Shown one piece after another: positions 57,699 to 64,000 of a stretch of 64,000 bases of DNA (its first letter is position 1; the number at the start of each line of letters is the position of its first letter). A program made the position numbers and the translations under genes. Under the pieces are notes generated by a model, which was not told the DNA's origin, ran no database searches, and worked only from the letters and a program-made list of their open reading frames with translations. This DNA is from Euryodendron excelsum (Eukaryota; Streptophyta; Magnoliopsida; Ericales; Pentaphylacaceae). The stretch is from the NCBI GenBank assembly GCA_033060915.1, contig CM065378.1, positions 37,559,501-37,623,500 of the forward strand, in the 5' to 3' direction.

Positions 57699-58787
57699 GA
57701 AGCACCAAGGGAAGGCACTACAGATAGAGCTCGAGAAGGGCTGCAGCAGTCGGGGCAGCTCGACTAGGGGTGGCAATAGGACCGGCTCCCCTACTTCAAG
57801 AGTGGGAGCGAAGGAGGGCGATGTAGTCACGTCTCGACTCCAGGCTTGGTACGCCAGCTATACTGAGGAGGAGCGGCAGATCTTTTGTAAGGCTTTCGGG
57901 TATCTGGGATCGCTTCTTTTCGTAAGACTAGTACCAGGCTTGGTTAAGGCCTCAGCCGCCTTCTGGTGCCTGAAGCTATGTTTATTCTGCTTTAGCGATT
58001 TTGAGATGAGGCCGACACCTCATGAGTATGGACGTTTACTAGGCTTGAGGAGCGGCCAGGACGGTATTGTAGGCCCAGACTTCCCTCGGGGCTTTATGTC
58101 CATCATTTCCGGTCAGTTGGGGCTTAGACGCCAGGCTCTAGATTCGGCCTCTCACCTTGCTTTTCTGGCGCTGGGGGTGGGTTTTTTGTTGGATCACTTT
58201 GAGTTTTGTACTGGTCAGACCACTCACCCTGGTGTTTGGCATACTTCCACGGAGTGGCCCATCGCCCGGATGAACACACTTGCCCTTATCTTATTGAGTC
58301 TTCTAGTGTTCCCTCGAGGGGATGGTCGGGTGGATTGCAGACTCTTTTCCTTGTTGTTGTCGATCCGTCGGGGGGATTTTTATGCGCTATTTGCTGTGGG
58401 CGAGACATATGTGAGTTTTTCCCAGTTTCAGAGTGGGGAGGACACCTTTTTTAAGGAGTCTCGGCCCTTTTTTCAGATGTGGGCTCTTGAGCATTTGTTC
58501 ATTCATCGCATTACCTATCACATATGGTATCCGGTTGATCCCATCTGTGCTTTGGTGAGGTCTCAGCAGGAGATTACTGATGGTGTTGACTGTCCTGATT
58601 CCTAGATGGCATGGATGGCATTCCTTCAGACGAGGAGGTCTGATTTGGTTCAATGGTATGTGGGTTTATGTAATGTTGATTCGCTGCGAGTACAGACTTC
58701 GAGTCAGGTTTTTATTCCTTTAGTTGGCTTAAGGGGTGTTGCGCCCTTTTTTGGCATTCGGGTCCTCCGCCATTTAGGTCGGACGCA
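57699..58787 (+). pseudogene. Antisense DUF7745-like gene of element C, main part
   Basis: 363 codons in one frame with a single stop (TAG at 58603-58605, after GVDCPDS). A serine/glycine/arginine-rich head is followed by a domain with FEMRPTPHEYGRLLGL, like the PTLEEY-x2-LLG block of plant DUF7745 proteins. The end, FIPLVGLRGVAPFFGIRVLRHLG, is like their VPL-G-GC-NYNP-LALRQLG block. Such proteins are known from antisense frames of plant Ty3/gypsy elements; their function is unknown. The 53 residues after the TAG keep the family pattern, so the stop is a recent mutation. The frame is then cut by solo LTR 3. The domain name rests on remembered motifs and needs a profile search. Confidence 0.65.
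58783..58787. repeat. Target-site duplication ACGCA, left copy
   Basis: Repeated at 63941-63945 after solo LTR 3. Confidence 0.92.
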
Positions 58788-61700
58788 TGTCGCGCCCAGA
58801 TTTTTCGCACTCGAGGAATACTCACACAAGCGGGAAAAATGTTGTACTCTCTCGTTAGAACTCACCCTCCTAGAAGAATGAGTGCGACTAGGTTTGAATT
58901 GAAAATTTGATTTGAATAAAGAGCTTTTGAAAAAGATTCGGAGTCGCCACCTAACTTGATTAAGGTGAGTTAGGTCACCTAAAAACTAAGAATAATCCGA
59001 AGACTACACTTAGGGTTTTGGAAAACGATTTTGAAAATATCTCCTCAAGAGAGGGTTTTTAAAAAAAACAGGTTGTTTGGCAACCTTTGGAAAACATTTA
59101 GCCCTTTTTGAAAAATAACTCCTTTTTGGTCTTTGAAATCAGTGATCCTAGATTCGGAGGTTGGTTACATGTAGGGAAGACGCACTAAGCTATCACCCTA
59201 CCCCGCCCTTTTGGTACCTACATGTCAATCTACCCTAGATTTACCTACGAGAGTCTTCAACTAACTATTGGTCAATCCTATCCACTTTAGAAAAACAATG
59301 CTTGAAAAGAAACTAACATGATGCATGATATGCAAGTGTAATAGAAGAGAATTGAAAAATAGATTTGGAAAGAGATTGATTTGATTTGAAAATAGATTTG
59401 AAGAGATGGAATTGAAATTGGAAAGTTTGAAAATTGAAAGTAGAAATTTGAAAATAGAAATCTTGAAATTGGAATTTTGAAAATAGATTGGAATTTGAAA
59501 AGATTTGTGGAATTTGAGATTTGAAGAAAGTTGTGACCGCACCTATGAAGGTGGAATTGAAAGTTTGAAAAGTGTTGTGACCGCACCTATGAAGGTTGCC
59601 TATTTATCCCTTTGGGGGAATCAGGTTAGTCGTAGTTCGGACCGGAGTCTGATTGAAAAGAGATTAATTTGAAGAGAGAGATTGGATTGGAAGAAAGAGA
59701 TTGAATTGAAAATTGGATTTGATTTGAAATTAGAAGAGGAGATTGGAAATTGAAATTGAGAAGATTGGACTTGCTTTGGAAAGATAGATTTTGGAAAGAC
59801 TTGGTTTTGGAAATATGGAGGTTTAGGAAATGTTCGAATTAGGAAAGGCCCGTTTTAGGAAAGCGTCATTTTTGGAAAGTTTCGAAATTAGGAAAGCTTC
59901 GAGTTTAGAAAGTTTTTAAAAAAGGAAAGGTTTTAAGATTAGGAAAGTTCCCAAATTAGGAAAGTTTTGAAAATCGGAAAGTTTTGTTTCAAGAAAGGTT
60001 TTGAAATAGGAAAGTGTTGAATTTAGAAATGTTTTGAATTAGGAAAAGTTTAGTTTCAGAAAGGCTTAGAATTTAGAAAGTTTCGAGTTCAGGAAAGTTT
60101 TGAAATTAGAAAAGTTTAACTTAGGAAAGTTTTGAATTAAGAAAGTTTTGAGATAAGGAAGTTTCAACTTAGGAAAGTTTGAATTTGGAAAGGTTTGAAA
60201 TTTAGAAAGTTTAAGATTTAGGAAATGTTTGAATTAAGAAAGATTTGAATTGAGGAAGTTTTGAATTAGGAAATGTTTGGATTAAGAAAGTTTTGAGTTT
60301 AGAAAAGTCTTAGATTTGGAAAGATTTAAAGTTTAAGAGAGCTTGGAATTTAGAAAGTTTTTACATTTAGAAAGTCTTAACTTAATAAAGTTTTGAACTT
60401 GGAAAGCTTAGGATTTTAGAAAGATTTGACATTTAGAAAGTTTAAGATTTTGGAAATTTTAGAGTTTGAATTTTAGAAAATCTTAAAATTGGAAAAGGTT
60501 TGAATTTAGGAAAGGTTTGGAAACTTAAGTTTGAAAAGTTAAGATTTGAAAAGATGGTAGAATTAGGAAAGGGTTGAACTAGGAAAGATTTGAAAGTTGA
60601 GTTTTAAAGTTTAGGAAAGATTTTTATGTTCAAGTTTCCAAAACTTAAGATTTAGGAAAGTGGAAGTTTAGGAAGGATTTGAATTAGGAAAGATTTGGAT
60701 TTGGAAGGGATTGGATTTAGTTTCTAAAAGAAAAGATTTGATTTTGTTTCCAAAAACGGAAGATTGGATTTGGTTTCCAAAACGGGAATATTTGATTTGG
60801 TTTCCTAAAGGGAAGATATGATTTGGCAAGGATTTGAAAAGGGAGATTCTAGAAACCCTAGATTTGAAAGTGTGGAATTTTAACGTAGAAAAGAGGTTTT
60901 GGAAACATGTATAGTTTGGATGTAGAAAACAAGAGGTTTTGGAAACCTAGGTTTGGGCAAAGTTTGAAAATCATGTTTTGGGAAAGAAAATTAGGGTTTC
61001 CTAATTGTGAGTTCTAGGGCTTGACTTGGGCTCCAAGGAAAGAGTTTTTGGAAAGTGTGTTTGTGGAAGCAAAGATTTTGGAAGGAAATCCTAAAGGGGA
61101 ATTTCTAGAAGGAAGATTTTGGAAAGAAAGTTTTTGGAAAGATTTTTGGGGAACTTTTTTAGAAAGTGGATTTTAGGGAGACGATTTTGGAAAGGAGTTG
61201 AAAAAGGGAGTTTTGAAAAATAGATTTTGGAAGGGAGTTTTTGAAATCAATTTTGGAGAGGAGAGTTTAGGAAAGTATGTTGAAAAAGAGATTTTTAGGA
61301 GGAGATTTTTGAAGAGAGAGTTTTTTGGAAAGTTTGAAAACGTCTCACTTTTCTAAAGCGATTCTAGCCATAAGAGGGCTAAAACCACTTTAGGAAAGCG
61401 GTTTTGGAAAACAATAAGATTTGAAAATATGGACCATATTGGTCACTTTTAATGTAACACTTTCCTAAAGCAACCCTAGCCATGGAAAGGCTAGAATTAC
61501 CCTAGAATTGTGATTTTGAAAACAAGTTTTTGAAAAAGAGATTTTGATGCAATTTTGAAAACAAGTTTGAAAACGGTTTTGAAAACGAGTTTGAAAACGA
61601 ATTTTAGAATATGCAAGACTATGATATGCACAATGAAATTTGGGGTCGTGAACATACAAGGCTAAGGTTTCACCACATAATCAAGAGGGCCGGACCCACG

Positions 61701-62220
61701 TGATCTTTGGTTAGACTAGAAGAAAGCCCCCGACATGGTGACTCTCCAATAGTCCAATCCTACACATGGACCGGGAATCCCCTTGTTTCAAGCATGCAAA
61801 GAAAGGGGGGAAAAGAGATGGGAGATTAAAATAGAGAAAACCCAAGTGGGTTAGGAGAGAGAAGAGAGAGGGGGGAAGTGCAGAAATTTAAGTAGGGAGC
61901 CTACCGTATGTCTTATTTATTTTGCGCGCCGTGCAGTCTTCGGTCTTCGGTCTTCGTCTTGATCTTCACCTTTAGTCTTCAAGAGTTGTCTTCAAGCTTT
62001 GGATTGCAGCTCCTCAAGTTCTCAAAGGATGGTTAAAGGCTAGTGTATGAGTGTATGGGGGTGTATAGGAGTGTCTATGAGACTAGGGTTTGTGTATGGT
62101 GGCTAGGGTTTGGGAGAACCTAAGGAGGTTAGGGTTTAGGAGGTGCTCGAACTCTGTATCTCGAAATAGATGATTTCTAGGTTAAGTTTGCAGACCCTCT
62201 TCACGTTGAATGAGGCTCTG

Positions 62221-62228
62221 TATTTATA
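62221..62228 (-). promoter_or_regulatory. TATA box, solo LTR 3
   Basis: TATAAATA on minus followed by CAGAGCCTCA. Confidence 0.68.
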
Positions 62229-63309
62229 AAGGTTGGACAAACCTGGAGCCTGTTGCAGTGGCGCCAGGGCAAAATTGCTCTTGGCGCCACTCTAATTGCT
62301 CTTGGCGCCACTAGGAGTGGCGCCAGGCCAATTCTTGGCTTGGCGCCACTAGTGGTAGTGCCAGCCAACTAGGAAACTTTATAAGTCGGCAAACAACATA
62401 TCTTTGACTAGATTTGGGCACCTGTACTAGTGACTACCATGCAATTTTTAGCCTGGCTTCACTAGGAGTGACTCTGGAAAGTCCGGGAATGATTTGAAGG
62501 AGCCGGGAATGACCCGGAAGGCCGGAAAGGAGCAGGAACACTTAAAATAGTGTCCTGGAGGTATTTGGCTTGAAAAGCGAGGATAGGATGTGTCGGAAGG
62601 GTTGATCGGGCCTTTAGGGGCAAAACGGTCAATCGGACCGGGAAACTGCCGGGACAAACTCGGACTGTCCCGGAAGAAGACTTGGGATCTGGAAATATTA
62701 TTTAGAATGTTCCCAGAGGTTTCCGATTTGATTTCCAGAGCCGGCGTGGACGGAAAAGGAGATCGGCCCACTAGGGGCAAAACGGTCATTTCGTACCGGG
62801 TTTGCCGGAACTGACTCGGAATATTCCGAAAAGGTAAAGGAAGGTTGAGAACACTATAAAAAGTAGTCTCAGGAGGTTACCGGTTTGATACCCAGAGCCG
62901 GTGTGGTCGAAGAAGGAGACCGGCCCTCTAGGGGCAAAACGGTCATTTTGTACCGGGTTGGCCGGAACTGACTCGGAATGATCCGAAAAGGTAAAGGAAG
63001 GTTGAGGATACTATAAAAAGTATTCTCGGGACATTACCGGTTTGATACCCAGAGCCGGTGTGGTTCCTGGGGCATTCAGATGCTTAGGGGCAAAATGGTC
63101 ATCTTAACCGGAAAGTCTAGGAAAAGGTCCAAAGGACAGTTTGGTCATTTTTCACCAAAGTGGGCTAACAGACACTGGTGTTGACCTGGGTTTTGAGTGT
63201 TTCCGCCACTCTAACGGCGGTCGTCGTGACACAGGGGTTTGTTGCCAATTCTCTATACCGACCTATTTGTGAGTATTTCCGCTACTCTAACGGTTTTGTG
63301 AGTAGTTTC

Positions 63310-63760
63310 GCTACTCGGACCGTCTCGAGAAATAAACTGTCTCGAGAGAGGGATTGGAAAGGGGACTTATCGTCCTGAATTGGAACCGTCTCGAGAAATA
63401 AACTGTCTCGAGAGTGGGATTGGAAAGGGGTCTTACCGTCTCCTAAGAGACGTGCCTGGATTGGAACCGTCTCAAGGAATAAACTGTCTCGAGAGTGGGA
63501 TTGGAAAGGGGTCTTACCGTCTCCTAAGAGACGTGCCTGGATTGGAACCGTCTCGAGGAATAAACTGTCTCAAGAGTGGGATTAGAAAGGGGACTTATCG
63601 TCTTCGAAAAGACGCGCCTGGATTGGAACCGTCTCGAGGAATAAACTGTCTCGAAAGTGGGATTGGAAAGGGGTCTTACTGTCTCCTAAGAGACGTGCCT
63701 GGATTGGAACCGTCTCGAGGAATAAACTGTCTCGAGAGAGGAATTGGAAAGGAAAGGACA
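63310..63760 (-). repeat. Six hairpin tandem repeats of about 60-80 bp, solo LTR 3
   Basis: Each has TCTCGAGGAATAAACTGTCT. Four also carry a hairpin: CGTCTC-CTAA-GAGACG (63438, 63518 and 63680 areas) or CGTCTT-CGAA-AAGACG (63600 area). A long open frame across them is only translated repeat. Confidence 0.85.
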
Positions 63761-63940
63761 ATGCCCCTAAGGGCATTTTGGTCATTTTGCCTCTATTTGG
63801 GCCTGACAGGCCCACGAAGCGATGGAAAGATGGGATTTGGACCTAAAGGATTGGTTTCAATTGGAATATGCCCACAATGACTGGAAAACAAGTCTGGACG
63901 GAGTGTAGGCTGCCAAGCGGTCAAAAATGGGGTGCTTACA

Positions 63941-63945
63941 ACGCA
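63941..63945. repeat. Target-site duplication ACGCA, right copy
   Basis: Partner of 58783-58787. Confidence 0.92.
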
Positions 63946-64000
63946 GGACGTCCTGTATACTGCCGTGGTGACAGGGTATCCAGCTTATTTTGGCGACGAG
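63946..64000 (+). pseudogene. Antisense gene of element C, continuation at window end
   Basis: In frame with 57699-58787 after removing solo LTR 3 and one duplication copy; codes DVLYTAVVTGYPAYFGDE and remains open at the window edge. Confidence 0.7.

Larger units (their letters stand above)
58788..63940 (-). mobile_element. Solo LTR 3 (A/B family, 5153 bp)
   Basis: TGTCGCGCCC to GGTGCTTACA with duplication ACGCA. It has a small internal duplication near the U5 end (GACCGCACCTATGAAGG twice, 59536 and 59580), the purine-rich tract (59680-61300), TATA (62221-62228), palindromes (62241-62364), 157 bp repeats and hairpin units (63310-63760). Confidence 0.94.
45530..64000 (-). mobile_element. Element C: Tat-type LTR retrotransposon with antisense DUF7745-like gene
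   Basis: Lies on minus: its 3' LTR is at the left (45530-50099), the polypurine tract follows (50100-50116), and the internal region runs to the window end, so gag and the 5' LTR lie outside. It sits in copia gag. The U5 end (GTCGCCACCTAACTTGATTA) and polypurine tract match A/B closely, but U3 is a different sequence. Two A/B solo LTRs are nested in its antisense gene. Confidence 0.85.

Noticed and set aside
63380..63880. 166-residue open frame of repeated LEPSRGINCLESGIGKG-like blocks
   Set aside because: It is the translated hairpin repeat array of a solo LTR; repeat units near a multiple of three keep the frame open. Similar frames at 12310-12654 and 5631-5900 have the same cause.

Overview
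The window is plant nuclear DNA, almost certainly a eudicot, and about 92% of it is nested LTR retrotransposon. The evidence is a tRNA-Arg primer binding site of the Ogre/Tat (Ty3/gypsy) type, plant Gag proteins, plant-only domains (plant mobile domain, DUF7745-like, DUF247), plant telo-box motifs, and a Ty1/copia fragment. The species cannot be named from the sequence.

Layout. (1) 1-38105 is element A, a plus-strand Tat-lineage element that starts before the window: gag, a 2 kb spacer, an antisense gene with a plant mobile domain (PMD), and a 3' LTR. Its gag is split by a 5003 bp solo LTR (992-5994, duplication CCCAC). Its 3' LTR is split by a second element of the same family, element B (15556-36596, duplication CAAAC). 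(2) Element B is nearly complete: a mosaic 5' LTR, primer binding site, gag, spacer, antisense spliced PMD gene, polypurine tract and 3' LTR. It has no protease, reverse transcriptase, RNase H or integrase, so the family is Gag-only and non-autonomous. (3) 38106 to about 42814 is a non-LTR island with the only apparently intact host gene, a DUF247 gene on the minus strand (39803-41101). (4) About 42815-45529 is a Ty1/copia 5' end (LTR with a nested solo LTR, tRNA-Met binding site, gag start), cut by element C. (5) 45530-64000 is element C, a minus-strand relative of A/B with a different 4.6 kb LTR. Its antisense gene (plus strand here) encodes a DUF7745-like protein in place of PMD, and is split by two more A/B-family solo LTRs (52640-57693 and 58788-63940), each with a perfect 5 bp duplication.

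The most interesting system is the antisense gene. In A, B and C it has the same architecture: a 5' untranslated exon, an intron ending TTTCAG just before GATG, and a reading frame that converges on gag. A and B also share an 88 bp phase-0 intron before an acidic C-terminal exon. Upstream of this gene are palindromes that also sit just upstream of the TATA box in the same element's LTR. The palindrome differs between families (GGCGCCACTAG type in A/B, GCGCATAT-CACATGC type in C), yet within each family the LTR and the antisense gene match. This suggests that one element-specific factor, possibly the antisense-encoded protein itself, acts on both promoters. That function is inference.

The LTRs are unusually structured: arrays of hairpin repeats with compensatory changes, 157 bp tandem repeats, GGCGCC palindromes at the promoter, telo-boxes after the predicted transcription start, and a long low-complexity U5. 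Here 'LTR sense' means the strand reading TGTAAGCACC to GCGCGACA.
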